A stretch of 64,000 nt of DNA, from positions 220,585,679 to 220,649,678 of the forward strand of contig CM055265.1 in assembly GCA_029237695.1 (NCBI GenBank), in the 5' to 3' direction. The notes beneath the pieces were generated by a model that was not told the origin of the DNA, did not search any database, and worked only from the letters and a program-made list of their open reading frames with translations. Position numbers and translations under genes: made by a program. The DNA is from Conchocele bisecta (Eukaryota > Mollusca > Bivalvia > Lucinida > Thyasiridae). Shown in pieces: positions 45,097 to 55,320 of the stretch (positions within the stretch are counted from its first letter, which is position 1; every line of letters begins with the position of its first letter).

Positions 45097-46410
45097 CTAC
45101 TCGCGCTTTGGTTTTAGGAACTCCCGGGCGGAGAATAGTAGGAGACCGGCGATCGCCACGTTTAAAGCCCAAGTATTTTTGGCGAGCCATCCGGCCGTTT
45201 TTGATAATATAGATAACAAGTAGGAGACGACACTCCCGATCAGCAGCCCAGGCACCACGGCAGCCGCCTTTCCGGCTAATTTAGTAAGGAGACTGGCTAG
45301 GGCTTTTAGATGCTTTTTTACCCACCTCTTGGCTCCACCGGATGGCGCGGGTGCTGGTGCGTGTGCTGGCGCGGGTGCAGCCGCCGCATCGTCAGTGAAA
45401 GCTAGAACTATGGTTGATATAGTCATGCCGAGAGCTGTGAGGATGCTTACTATCGTGACGCCCTGCTCCCTGAACAGAGTGTGAAGACGCTCACCGAGTG
45501 TCGTCTCCTCGTGCAGAACCCTCGAGATTGTTTCGCGGATCCGACTTATTTGGGTGCGGAGAGCCTCACGGCAAGCCGATGCAGCCTCCAGGCGAGCTGC
45601 TCTTTCATCCCGCAACGACCGCAGGCGTTCGGCGATCCGCTCGGTAGTCTCTATCGCCACGGGCTTCCCCAAGTTTCCTTTCTTCTAGCGCGATATGTTC
45701 ATCCAGCGCAGTTGGAGAGGTTATGTACCAATTCGCCCCGGACTGTTTGCATAGCCTTATCGAGGCCCCGGAGTTCACGAAGTGGTAACGGTGGGTCATC
45801 CATCGTGCTGAGTATTCCAGCTCTCTCGCTTTCGCCGAGCTCCATTGTGCGAATAGCGTCGGTGGCTACTCGAGGGACCTCGCTGAGCTCTACAGTTTCT
45901 ATCGCGGCGGCCGTCTTCGCCATCGTTTCGTCGGTAGACTGTAGGGCCTCTACAGCGCGGGCTGGCATAATTGTTTCGCCCCTCTTCCAATCTACGAATC
46001 CTAGTTCGTCCCTTATGATTTGGCCACCGCCCCGACTTCCGGCAATGGTGCTCAGTGCTAGGGGTTTTTCTGGTCCTCATGTTGTTGATTGGGACATTTG
46101 ATGCTTTTAGCCGCAACCTACCACGCTGATCCAATTCGAATTTGGAGTAGTCGCGGCCGACAGATGGGACTGCACCCCTTTCTGCCAAATTGTTGTAGTA
46201 GTCGTCTACAGCTGACTTGAGTAATTCCTGACTTAGACTAATGGTAGCGCCACATATTTCCTCACCGGCTGGAGTCTCTATGAAGGGCGTTTCGTCATAG
46301 GTCGCGAGGAAATCATTTAAGTCATCATCATCATCAATGTCAACATCATCATCGATGTCAACATTTCGGTCATTGTCTCGGCCGAATTCTTCCATGTCGT
46401 AATCAGCCAT
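45097..46410 (-). pseudogene. Polinton acidic coiled-coil protein with C-terminal membrane segments
   Basis: Starts MADYDMEEFGRDNDRN with a strongly acidic run (IDDDVDIDDDDD), then SQELLKSAVDDYYNNLAERG. After a frameshift near 46080 it continues ALQSTDETMAKTAAAIETVE; after further shifts near 45705 and 45660 it reads ERLRSLRDERAARLEAASAC (coiled coil), TLFREQGVTIVSILTALGMT, an Ala/Pro linker and two hydrophobic stretches (AAVVPGLLIGSVVSYLLSIL, ALNVAIAGLLLFSAREFL). Expected about 437 residues. I recognise this architecture from other Polintons; a virion membrane or core role is possible but unproven. Divergent from the capsid gene, 53 bp apart. Confidence 0.6.
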
Positions 46411-46463
46411 CTTTAGCGATGTATTAAAGAAAAAACCATACGGGTTTAATAGAGTTACTAAAT

Positions 46464-47558
46464 ATGTCTTCGAGTCAATACGGTCGCAAACTCAATCCAT
46501 ACCGCAGACTGCGGTAGCCCCTCGGGGCGAAAGGCGTGAGACAGAGTGTCGTTATTAAGAACAACCCATCGATGATCGACCAGAACCAGCAGCTCTTGGC
46601 CCGCTTCCCCAACCTCGGAGCTAGCGACGTCATTGTGCCGGGGACTGTTCGCCTCGCTTTCACTATTTCGCTGACGTCGACTGACGCGGACCGAACCGTC
46701 GTTCAGAACCTGGGTCGCGCCATCGTCAAAAACACCGTGATAAAGATTTCTGGTAATGAGGTGATGTCGATCGACGACAGCGACATCTACCATTGCTATC
46801 AGGATCTGTGGAAGACGGCGCAAGAGCGCGAAAACGCGGTCTATCAGGGTATTGACACCAGCCGAAATAAGAACGTAACCAGACGTGGAATCGGGGCTGG
46901 TGACAAGGCAGATAATGTCGCGAGCGACGACGCGGTCGCGGCCGCTTACGGCAATCGCTTCTACATCCCGCTCGACTTTCAACTGCTGGAGAATCACATG
47001 CCCTACTATCAGAGCGCTTTGGCTGACCGCCTCGAATACGAACTAACGTTCAACGACTACGACCGAGTTCTCATAGCCACCGACATAGCATCGACGTATA
47101 CGATCGACAATGTTTCGTTGAAGTACGACATGGTCACGATGCCCGAACTCGCTCGATTGATCACAACCCAGTACGCCGGGCGCGTTGCCATACTTTACGA
47201 CCGAGTTATTCGCCATCGCAAGATGAAGAAAAACAAAAGCGACACATTGTGGAATAGTAACGTCAGCGTCCCCGCACGCTCGGTTTAAGGCATACTGGTG
47301 CTGTTCGAGGAGGCTCTGTTCGAGCTCGGGGCTAGAAAAAGCGATAAATTCTATAACCCCAAAATCACGAAGGTCGACATGACGATCGAGGGAGTTCCCA
47401 ATCAACTCTACAGTCAGGGCCTTCGCGCGTACCAGCAGTAGGACGAAGCCAGAAAGAAGTTTGCTGCCGGCTCTAAGCGCTCCCCGGAGGTTGCCGCGGT
47501 TGCCAAAGACCTGCAGCTCTCGGACGTCTCCCTCGCCCAGTTCCTGACTACCAAATAG
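46464..47558 (+). pseudogene. major capsid protein (double jelly roll), nonsense codons and lost 3' end
   Basis: ATG 46464 (MSSSQYGRKLNP) and 46536-47288 are in one frame separated by TAG 46515-46517. Key segments: FPNLGASDVIVPGTVRLAFT, VVQNLGRAIVKNTVIKISGN, FYIPLDFQLLENHMPYYQSA, LEYELTFNDYDRV and ILYDRVIRHRKMKKNKSDTL. TAA 47286-47288 and TAG 47439-47441 follow, then TAG 47556-47558. The usual C-terminal jelly-roll end beyond TKYAL is missing and the ATPase ATG comes 5 bp later, so a deletion has fused the gene border. It would form the capsid shell. Identification as Polinton hexon-like protein is strong. Confidence 0.8.
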
Positions 47559-47563
47559 GCGTT

Positions 47564-48228
47564 ATGACATGCGAGCCAGCGACGACGACCAAATGCACGG
47601 TAGTGGACGCCAAGCACTTTACTAAATCAATACCGAAGGATGCCCACTCTGCCATAATATGTGGGCAGACAGGATGCGGAAAAACAGTTTTCATCCTGGA
47701 CTTGCTCGAGGGGTCCTACCCCGATATCTTTCGACACATTGTGATCATGTGTTCCACTGTGCGGCACAATGAGACTTATCAGCGACGCCCGTGGATATGG
47801 ACCGACCCTGAGGTATACGTTATTGATCCCGGCGACAGGCTTCACGATTGGTTGCGCGGCTTCTACCAAAGATTCCAGGGCGAGCCCACCCTATACGTGA
47901 TTGACGACTCCTCGGCCAAGGCGGCGATGACCAAAAAGAAGAGGATATGCTCCCCGAGCTCGCATTTTCTGGGCGCCATGCGGGGCAAAGCGTATGGATC
48001 TCCACTCAAAAGCACAACGCCGTTCTCAATGATCTGCGCTAGCAAACGAAATGGGTCGACCTCTTTCACTGCAAGGACCGAGCCTCATTCGATGACTGTC
48101 TTCGAGAGAACGACGTTATCCCAACGCGCGAGGAGCGCCTGGAGGTTCGACAGATGTTTTCAGAAACTAAGCACGCCAAGCTTCTGCTAAAGACTGATCA
48201 ACCAACTGCTTACGAAGTTATCAATTAA
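47564..48228 (+). pseudogene. FtsK/HerA-type genome-packaging ATPase
   Basis: MTCEPATTTKCTVVDAKHF, Walker A GQTGCGKT (about residue 34), Walker B region EPTLYVIDDSSAK. A frameshift near 47938 is followed by MLPELAFSGRHAGQSVW, an in-frame TAG at 48040-48042, and the conserved end SETKHAKLLLKTDQP, stop 48226-48228. It would pump DNA into the capsid. The neighbouring capsid gene and family motifs make the call firm; this copy is inactive. Confidence 0.8.
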
Positions 48229-48400
48229 TTGCTTAATTACTGAATTACTGAATATTTATTAAATAATCTACAAATACATACTAATATCTACTAATATCTA
48301 CTAAATATTTACTAAATATTACTGAATTATTACTGAATTACTGAATTATTTACTAAATAATCTACTAAATATTACTGAATTATTCGCAACAAGTTGCTGT
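48229..48400. repeat. AT-rich tandem after the ATPase gene
   Basis: Irregular tandem of ATTACTGAATT, TTTACTAAATAA and ATCTACTAAT words of about 10-13 bp. Nothing similar was seen upstream of the small-gene block of element A. Could act as a transcript-end region or be a slippage-generated minisatellite. Confidence 0.6.
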
Positions 48401-49189
48401 TACTCATTTTAAGAAAATTACAAACAGTTTGATGTTAGACTTATGAGACTAGTCATAATCGCCCCGTTAATGCAAAAATGTGATATCTGCATATTTTGAC
48501 ATTTCGAGATAAATGAGTTTCAAGGTTTGACAATTTATTGTATGTGCACTATGTATATTTAGGCCAATATGTGTGTACCTTACAATATGTCAATATGAAA
48601 GCTAGTAACCATGAACAGGACTTTGAAAATCAATCATGCATTAATGAGTTTGACATAATTTTGTCAAATAGCACCTTTTTGCACAGTGCACTTTATCTTT
48701 ATGTTCCATGCAAATAGGTTCTATTGGCCAAATAGCTCCTTTTCGCACAAACAAATGATATAATATATGAAGCACAAAGGTGCTATTTGCCAAACTGTTT
48801 CAATATATAATGCGTCTATTTCCAAATAATACCTTTTGGTTAAAATTAGCAATAATAATGATGTCCACAGTAATGGATATTTATTAATTGTGTATGATTA
48901 CACAATTCTACTGACTAATATGATGCATGCAAGCCAAAGATAACTATTTACATCATGTAATTATGTTGAAAATAATTTGATAAATCTTATATTTTCTATA
49001 CACTATGTACTATATTTATTTATCTAATTTCTCGTCCACAACAAGATTATGTCTGGCACATTTTTTTCAGTTTCCACATTCAATATTGAATAAAAAAAAT
49101 ATAATATTATTTTCAAAAACTAGCAATATGAATCAAACATGGCCTTGTATTAGCCATGTTACAGACATACTTTTAATAGTCACTGGCAT

Positions 49190-50312
49190 TACTCATCGTC
49201 ATCTGCATGATCAAGAGTCCTCGTCATACTCTGAAACATCTGGCATCGGGAGGCGGTCTGTAACTGTTTTGGAGGTGGGAATATTGTTATAATATTGGTG
49301 AAAGTCTTTGGGAATAAATCCATTATTACACAGTGAAATTATGTCTATTTTCTTGGCACTAGATATTGGTATTTTTACATTGTAACACCGTGAAAGATCA
49401 CCTTGTATGTTGCATAATTGATGCTCTGATTGTGATTTTATTTACAAATCGTGTTTCATCGTACGACTCATTCACAAAGATGCTACCTGAAGTTGACTTC
49501 TGTATTTGTATCCAACCAAGTTTTAACCAATTTATTTTGATGCCAGTGGTACTCATTTACATGTTTGAACGATACTTGCTTGTGAATGATTTTAAATCGA
49601 TTATATTGGTATATGTAATTGCTACAACGACATAAGGTTTCTTTCGTCGAGCAAGAGATATTACTATATGCCACTGAGATGGAACTTAAACAACTGTTTC
49701 CTTTTTGGCTCCTTCAATGGCTGAATGCATACTGTCAGATTCCATCTGTGAGTTCCCAGACCCGAATAATTATGGTTGATGGTTTCCAGTGTGCTGTTAC
49801 ATTTGTTAATATTAAATAGATAGGCAGAGACCGCATACTGATTCCGATTCTGTCCAACGCACGTATCTGAGTAAGATGTAATTTGATTCAATTCAGAATT
49901 TGTGATAAATTTTCAACAAGTTGGCAAATATAATCCCTTTGTCGATTATAATATTGCAAGTCCCAGATGATGTGAACATATTATGTCTAGTGTCTTCATT
50001 TACTTTGGATGTACATTTAAATTTACATTTTCCAAACGTTTGTAATTTCATTGTGCACTTAGGAACAGTTTTTCCTTTCACATATATATATTCTCGACCA
50101 GATACTCTGTTTTGTTTCTTAACATTTCCTTTCAACAGCTCACGACGAATCACTCTCTTTCCGCTAAGCTTTTTATGTTGAGGTCTGTGGTAGACAACTT
50201 CATTGTGTGGAGTCAATTTTGGAACACGATGTTGGCGTTGCTTTGTTGGTGTTGCCATTTCGTCATTTTGTGTATTTTCAGTAACTCTAACACTTGACTT
50301 ATCACTCGTCAC
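49190..50312 (-). pseudogene. decayed transposase (SDNCGGQN-type family)
   Basis: 50312-49893 starts MTSDKSSVRVTEN and contains GREYIYVKGKTVPKCTMKLQ and FGKCKFKCTSKVNEDTRHN, a cysteine pair region. 49891-49664 contains ITSYSDTCVGQNRNQYAVSA followed by INHNYSGLGTH, matching the SDNCGGQN...I.H.F...GHS signature I know from an insect/mollusc transposase family. The far 3' remnant (about 49300-49190) gives FPPPKQLQTASRC. Several stops and frameshifts. It is the natural candidate for the enzyme that mobilised 48454-53438. Confidence 0.5.
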
Positions 50313-51249
50313 GACACTGTCATAGTGTTATCTTCCTTTTATCTTCATATATGCTAAATTTATGTAACTTCACCGTGCGTCACCTTCACCAAGAGCTGGC
50401 TTGACATCATACACAGGATTCAACATGTCACTGGAAACTACTTTTATTGGAAATCGGATTTGCAGCAGCGAGAGGAACACAATCTGACAATTCCGATTTA
50501 TATTGTCCGGGTGACTTTAACAATGCCACCTGCTCATTAACTACTAGTGTAGCTATGTGTATCTCTGATGCGTCTTCGTGTAAAAAATGTATATTCTGTC
50601 AACATTTTCAGACAAATGAACAGAAAACTGCATTGTTGTATACCCTGTATTGAGGGTGTGTGAGCCTTAGCTTAACCACTGAGCTGTGGTATGAGTGAAA
50701 CAACAAAACGTGTTTACTGCTTGGATATATTACTAAGACTGAATATAGTAACGATTCAGTGGCCATTGCAGTCACACAGATATAAACGGAGCATGCGTAC
50801 TGGATGCTGGGGTTCAAGGTGAATACATGGAGATAGTATGAATTATATACAGGGTATTGCCATAAGTAAGTTTGTTAAAATACTACATCTCCTCCTTTTT
50901 TCAAAAAAGGAAAAAAATAGAAAAACATTTACTGATACAAGTTTCCTGTTATTATAACAGTTAAATATCTGTTACGTTCTGAAAAAGCTTAATCTAAAAA
51001 TCTGAAAAAGCTTAATCTAGAGTTATACGGTAATAATCATTATGACACCCTGGATATGCAGTCTGGAAAAAGCATGAAAAATTGTCTATTTTCGCAGGTT
51101 TGTTCACACAGTTAATTGCGGTTATATAGAACATGTATACATAAATATCGTTCAATCAACATGCGCATGATCATCTCAATGTTCAACTAATTTTGTCAAC
51201 TGGTCTCCAGCGTACAATGTGTTTGGTTTGGATACTCTTCCTGATCGCG

Positions 51250-52180
51250 TCTTATACGGGGTCACAGCGGGCAATGTTTTCCAGGAAATTGGGTCATTAA
51301 CCGGGGATATCCGACCAAGCTTATCAGCAGGTCATGAATGGAAATTTCCATCATTGAAGTTGTTGTTCTGTTGCTGACCTGCATTGTGGAAGGTGGGAGT
51401 TCATTGACATTATCCGCTGGTTCCCGTTCTTTATTTAGGAAGCGTCTATTTCGTCGATAAAAAACACCTTGCTGTGTGCGGACGCTATATGACCTATCAC
51501 CGTGTTTCAAGGTAACGACGGCTGGTTCCCATACCTTGCAAAACTGTACTCTGACGCGGTCACCGACCTTCAGCTCCGCAAGTGGAACAGATGTTTTGTC
51601 ATAATAGACTTTCTGAGCGTTCTACAAATTCCGCATTTGATTTCGCGCGGATTTTGTGTTTACGGCACGCGGTTCTAACTGCTTGTTTGTCGATGGAAGG
51701 ATTGATCTGAGGCGTCTGCCTTGCAGCAATTGCGAAGGTGACAACCCACATTTTAGCGGCGTATTTCTGTATTCTAACTGCGGAATATATGGGTCCCGTC
51801 CACCTTCCTTTTCTTTCTGCAAAATGTGTTTTGCAATCGATACATATTTCTCGCTGAGGCCGTTCGATGCTGGATAATTCGGACTTGACGTTTCATGAAT
51901 CAAATTCAAACTCCTTTGCGAAATTCGCGAATAGCTGCGATGAGAATTGCGGTCCAGTATCTGATTTTAAACGCTCAGGAATGCCAAGTCACCCGAAATG
52001 AACCTTGAGTTTCCGTATGACCGTAATACTTTTTGTGTCAGCAAGTCTACTTGGAAATGTCTGCTGTATGCGTCAACAATAACCAATAAATATTTACCAT
52101 CCCAGGTAAATAGGTCACATGCGGTATACTGCCAAGGCCTCTGGGCACGTCATGGAGTTTTGGTGGCTGTTTAGCGTTAG
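51250..52180 (-). pseudogene. Gypsy (LTR retrotransposon) integrase fragment
   Basis: 51909-51622 encodes HETSSPNYPASNGLSEKYVS, then DPYIPQLEYRNTPLKCG and LSPSQLLQGRRLRSILPSTN, the C-terminal half of a Gypsy-type integrase. Upstream remnants show a D-containing catalytic start (KYLLVIVDAYSR-like, near 52080). Downstream 51510-51262 gives KHGDRSYSVRTQQGVFYRRN, the post-integrase tail. Frameshifted. No LTRs or RT seen, so it is a fragment nested inside the DNA transposon. Confidence 0.65.
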
Positions 52181-52599
52181 AGTTTATGTGGCGTAAACAT
52201 CTCGCTGTTGATGCAGCCATTCGACGGTCCTTTAACCATCAGTCACTTCGCCTAGAATTAAATCTCCTGCTTCAGTAACATTATTCCTGGTTCTGTAATT
52301 TCTTCTCTTATATTGATAATATGCGCATCATTTGTCATCTCTTTATCTCAGGTGTATGCTGTGTCCAAATATAGACAACTTTGTATAATTTCATCCTGTA
52401 GTTCATCAGACCAGTCGGATAGGTCATCAATAAGGGGTTGAAACAGTACAGTGCATGCTTTACATAATATGTTCCAATGTCTGAAAAGAGTGCTCATACA
52501 GAAGTGGTATGAAGTTATAAGTGCTAATATTTAATTGATAATGATTAATATTCCTCCTGCATTCTGACAATATGCTGTTTGTTACAAGCATATAGGACA

Positions 52600-52870
52600 C
52601 CTTCGAGTCATGAACACTAGTGAAAATACCCTGATCAGACTGTACACATGTGCAGGCTGATCGGAGTCTGCACTGGTAACAAAGGCCCTAAGTCACATTT
52701 CACCAGCAATATTCATGCTTAACAATGTTTTTGTAAATTACATCAAGGGTACATGAAGCTTTCCACGTAAATGCGGAAAAAACTTATTCAGACTAGCGTA
52801 GCTCAAGCTCATTCAGTCTTGACCTATTCGCAGTCTGATCCAGGCCTGCACGGTTCGCAACTGAGTTGCG
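52600..52870. repeat. two short GATCAG/CTGATC hairpin units
   Basis: GATCAGACTGTACACATGTG...CTGATCGGAGTCTGCACTG (52631-52676) and a related unit CAGTCTGATCCAGGCCTGCA (52830-52850). The same short dispersed hairpin family occurs at 36595-36650 and inside the satellite at 57760-59480. Confidence 0.5.
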
Positions 52871-53460
52871 GGAACAGTCGTTGCTGCATGACGAGTGTGA
52901 TATTTTATGTGGATCTGCATTGGTTAAAAGATAATAAGCCTACTTGTGTCGTGCTGAATCACACATTCTTTTTCTAAAAGCTGCATTATTAAATTAATCA
53001 TGCATCTATTATAAGTGTAACTAAACATTAAATAGAATAATTTAATACTAACTGAAATATTGTGATTTTCCATCTGTGCACATTTCTATAACTTGCTCTA
53101 TAGTTGTTATCTAACTATGTTAGACAAATAGCACCTTATGACATCAAACATACATGTATCGCAGTGAGATAAAATAATATAATGCAAAAGGGGGCTATTT
53201 GACAAAAAGCACCTACTTGCACAAACATGTATGCAGATAGCACCTTATTGCAGGCAGAATGTACCACAAATGCAAATATCACCTTTGTACATTTGCCATT
53301 TTCACCTCTGATAATCAGGTTATTGGATCAAATATTTTTTGGCAACAAGATATGATTATTTGCCACTGATTTCTATCAAAAAGTGATTTTTGACCAAAAG
53401 TGCAGATGGCACCTTTTTGCATTAAGGGGGCTAATAGTACTAATTATTAAAAATATAATA

Positions 53461-54002
53461 ATGAACTGCGACGAACTTCTCGATCAGCTAATGGAAGAGA
53501 CAGTCGTGTCGACTGCCGACACGACTGGACCTGTAGGAACGACTGCCGACAAGGGCCTGAAAGATGGCCCGACTCCCGACACGACTGCGGCACGGCTGCC
53601 GATACGGTAACTTTCCTGAAGGAAAATGAAGGAAAATGAAAACACGACGCGACGCGAGCGACGCGACGCGAGCGACGCGACGCGAGCGACGCGAGCGGCT
53701 AGCTGCGCTGGTTGCTGGGGGGGGGGGGGGCAATCGTAGCAGTATTTAGGTAGGCGTCTCTCAGTCAGGTGAATAAAATTTCAGATGCGGAGGTAGATAA
53801 AATGTATGCGCGATACGAATCTAAATTGGAGGCAGAGATGACGAAAACTCTTGGGTCGGCGATTATTCAATTGTACGCTACCGCTGTTAATGCAATTCTC
53901 CCTATATCTGACACCGCGTGGTTGATTGGTGATTTAGAGACTGACCCTTTTGTAGGACACACTCTTAGAACAGCCTGCTGCTCAATTTATCAAAGGTTTT
54001 GA
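53461..54002 (+). pseudogene. Polinton small conserved protein 1, copy B
   Basis: MNCDELLDQLMEETVVSTAD starts at 53461. After an expanded ADTT/GACGCGACGCGAGC-rich linker and a run of 12 G (about 53719-53730), SDAEVDKMYARYESKLEAEM resumes in another frame (53769). TGA at 54000-54002 replaces the GGA of copy A. The tail continues to about 54090 without opening a long ORF. Homopolymer slippage explains the frameshift. Confidence 0.6.
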
Positions 54003-54091
54003 ATGTACTTAGCTACGCTGACAACCGCGCTGACCACGGCTAAGCACTGTCAATTTGGACAAATATGCCCAGAAAACTATAAGCTCAGAAA

Positions 54092-54595
54092 ATGATGACA
54101 CAAGACGCACCTGCGAGAGTGACGGAACAGCCCTCAACACTGTTGAACCCGATTCCAGCTCCGATTGATCCTCCATCGGCGTTGGGGGAACTATCTCCAA
54201 TTTCACGACACAAAAACCCCAAAAGACAGACAGCTGGGCGGGCAGCGGCTGCCACCCGAAAAGCTAAACAACATAAAATACTCACCGAGCTTCGAGAGGC
54301 CAAACAGTCGTTGGGGGCAGAAACGGCAAAACACCCGAAGACAGCTGCGGTTCAATCTCCAGCTCAGGAGCGGGAACTGTCGGTGCAATCCCCGATTGTT
54401 GTAGCTCCTACCTGGATCATCCCGTGGGTTGTTGGTGGTGGTCTGGCAGTTGTGGGCACCGTGTGCGCGCGGAAATACCTTTCGAAACAACCCCCAACAG
54501 TGTTGGAGGCGGTTTCGAAGGAAGTTACGAAACCGAGTGCGCCCCAATTAAACATTGATCGCGATCCTTTTATATGCAATAATCACTATATATAA
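54092..54595 (+). CDS. Polinton small protein 2, copy B (intact)
   Basis: 167 residues, MMTQDAPARVTEQPSTLLNP, basic centre (SRHKNPKRQTAGRAAAATRK), membrane segment WVVGGGLAVVGTVCARKY, and a longer C-terminus than copy A. TCAACACTGTTGA (54134) encodes STLLN as in A. CCAACAGTGTTGG (54494) sits where A has CCAATCTAGATTGG. Its TAA overlaps the next ATG (TAATG, 54593-54597). Confidence 0.6.
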   Translation: MMTQDAPARVTEQPSTLLNPIPAPIDPPSALGELSPISRHKNPKRQTAGRAAAATRKAKQHKILTELREAKQSLGAETAKHPKTAAVQSPAQERELSVQSPIVVAPTWIIPWVVGGGLAVVGTVCARKYLSKQPPTVLEAVSKEVTKPSAPQLNIDRDPFICNNHYI

Positions 54596-54828
54596 TGGCT
54601 GAAAACGATCGTAAAATGATAGTGAATGCGCTTTATGACGCCGTGGTGGTATCGGGTCTCAGTATCGGGTGTGCTCGACTATTAAAGATGACCTCCGGAG
54701 GGCCCTTTCCCAAATTTGACATGACTGTGAAAGACGTAGGACTCGTGACCTTGAATGTAGCGTCCGCAATTTCGACCCGAGATTATCTAAATAAAGCTGG
54801 AATTCTACCTCCTAATATATGGAAATAA
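54595..54828 (+). CDS. Polinton small protein 3, copy B (intact)
   Basis: 77 residues, MAENDRKMIVNALYDAVVVS...NKAGILPPNIWK, the same length as the A copy. Differences between copies fall mostly in the middle (LLKMTSGGPFPKFDMTVKD). Coupled to the preceding gene by TAATG. Confidence 0.65.
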   Translation: MAENDRKMIVNALYDAVVVSGLSIGCARLLKMTSGGPFPKFDMTVKDVGLVTLNVASAISTRDYLNKAGILPPNIWK

Positions 54829-54831
54829 AAT

Positions 54832-55273
54832 GGCTACGATCGCATTAATGCTGTTTGGTGCAGTCGTGAGCGCATAAGCGTTCGGCGGTAGCAACTATTT
54901 ATTCTCGTTAATAGGAAAAGACTCGGATGAGGAGTGCAAGCAATATTTAGCTGAAGAACAACTCAAGAGCGCAGACGCAGCATGGTTGTAAAAACGAACT
55001 GCTCATCTGGACTGGATCAACGAAGAGTTTCGCCGCGAGAGTCACGGCGTGCAAACTTTCCGGAACGTTGACGAAGCGATGCGCGAGTACTCGCGGGTAT
55101 ATCTGCAGAAATTTCTCGCGCCGCTGGATCCCGAGCCCCAACTTTCAGAGTTCTATGTACCGTCAGAGGCCCAAAAAGACCACGAGATCGCGTTCATCGT
55201 CATGGGAATGGGTGCGGTGGGTCTCGTCAGCTACTATATTGAAAAAGCAATAAGCAAAAGCAATAAGCAATAA
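54832..55273 (+). pseudogene. Polinton small protein 4, copy B
   Basis: Opens MATIALMLFGAVVSA and is stopped by TAA near 54877. A further stop near 54987 and a frame change precede the conserved tail LDWINEEFRRESHGVQTFRN and EFYVPSEAQKDHEIAFIVMG. The copy B C-terminus (KAISKSNKQ) lacks the palindrome that ends copy A. Confidence 0.6.
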
Positions 55274-55320
55274 TTATTTTAAAAAACTTTTTTAAATAAT
55301 ATATATATATATATAGAACG

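Larger units (their letters stand above)
41295..48453. mobile_element. Polinton/Maverick element B, capsid half
   Basis: Seven virion-type genes in opposed orientations ending at the packaging ATPase. The sequence at 48440-48453 resembles the region upstream of the small-gene block in element A (2058-2075). This supports the view that this half once joined directly to 53439-57747 and was separated by the transposon at 48454-53438. Confidence 0.75.
48454..53438. mobile_element. DNA transposon with imperfect TIRs inserted in Polinton B
   Basis: Left end CATAATCGCCCCGTTAATGC and the inverted right end ACTATTAGCCCCCTTAATGC match over about 38 bp with roughly ten differences. ACTAGT (48448-48453) and ACTAAT (53439-53444) look like a 6-bp target duplication with one change. 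Subterminal words CAAATAGCACCTTTTTGCA and relatives occur in both orientations near each end (48660-48840 and 53120-53290). The interior has a transposase relic (-) and a Gypsy fragment. The superfamily is not assigned. Confidence 0.65.

Noticed and set aside
45481..46101. 206-codon + strand ORF
   Set aside because: Antisense shadow of the acidic coiled-coil gene; codon order fits the - strand protein.
46458..46997. 179-codon - strand ORF
   Set aside because: Antisense to the conserved capsid frame.
51250..52180. Complete Gypsy retrotransposon
   Set aside because: Only the integrase end is present; no LTR pair, protease or RT seen.
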